Below the pieces are notes generated by a model that made no database searches, was not told the origin of the DNA, and saw nothing but the letters and a program-made list of their open reading frames with translations. Positions 20,003 to 20,059 of a stretch of 20,059 bases of DNA are shown piece by piece; within the stretch, counting starts at the first letter, position 1; each line of letters opens with the position of its first letter. The translations under genes were made by a program, and so were the position numbers. The DNA comes from a virus. The stretch is taken from positions 1-20,059 of IMG/VR virus record IMGVR_UViG_3300014819_000089; one strand, written 5' to 3'.

Positions 20003-20059
20003 TTAATAAGCAAATGCACCCAAAGTTAATAGTGAACTATAATCCATCTGTCCGTTTTC
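20003..20059 (-). CDS. C-terminal end of an upstream gene (partial)
   Basis: The last 18 codons and stop of a frame running off the window: ENGQMDYSSLLTLGAFAY. The frame ends one base before the next start, consistent with the gene train. Too short to identify. Confidence 0.5.
   Translation of the reverse strand, partial: ENGQMDYSSLLTLGAFAY

Noticed and set aside
1-20059. CRISPR array, IS element, integrase or att site
   Set aside because: No regularly spaced repeats, transposase, recombinase motif or direct-repeat pair flanking a tRNA was found on reading.

Overview
This window looks like part of a large, AT-rich tailed-phage genome (Caudoviricetes, probably a myovirus with T4-like traits). 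Genes are small, tightly packed and mostly on the minus strand. They are joined by ATGA, TAATG or TGATG overlaps and usually lack a strong Shine-Dalgarno sequence. A lipoprotein with a C-terminal membrane anchor (a unimolecular-spanin topology) suggests a Gram-negative host. The host genus cannot be read from the window.

Layout, high to low coordinates (the direction of minus-strand transcription). 20059-15745 is a translationally coupled run of five complete genes, after the tail end of a sixth. All five start with a short leader (MKxKDQILLE-like or a variant) resembling the T4 capsid-targeting propeptide. Two encode recognisable folds: a protein-kinase-like enzyme and an HhH DNA-glycosylase-like protein. 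15704-12300 holds small hypotheticals, a beta-rich possible virion protein, a four-TM phage membrane protein, and a plus-strand nucleotidyltransferase. A plus-strand HTH-metallophosphoesterase gene (11087-12265) has its own promoter and a strong bidirectional terminator. 11014-7623 holds a membrane/coiled-coil protein, two more leader-bearing proteins, a cytidine-deaminase-like protein and a DraRnl-type RNA ligase.

The centre (7619-5974) is an RNA locus. A TTGACA-17-TATAGT promoter is followed by about 700 nt of non-coding, highly structured RNA (GOLLD/ROOL-like in size and setting), then a complete tmRNA, tRNA-Tyr(GTA), tRNA-Thr(TGT), tRNA-Glu(TTC) and a terminator hairpin. The tmRNA tag frame is 35 codons long and ends in CYALAA; common bacterial tags are about 10 residues.

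5943-1 holds a candidate u-spanin, small hypotheticals and single-TM microproteins, an SMR/EamA-like four-TM protein, an aspartoacylase/M14-like metallohydrolase, an HNH endonuclease, a calcineurin-like phosphoesterase, and a T4 Rnl1-type RNA ligase cut by the window edge.

Together, the tmRNA, tRNAs, giant RNA, two RNA ligases of different families, a nucleotidyltransferase and two phosphoesterases point to heavy investment in translation support and RNA repair. The leader-bearing proteins suggest a set of effectors packaged in the capsid and injected with the DNA. Both themes are inferences from sequence; no searches were run.
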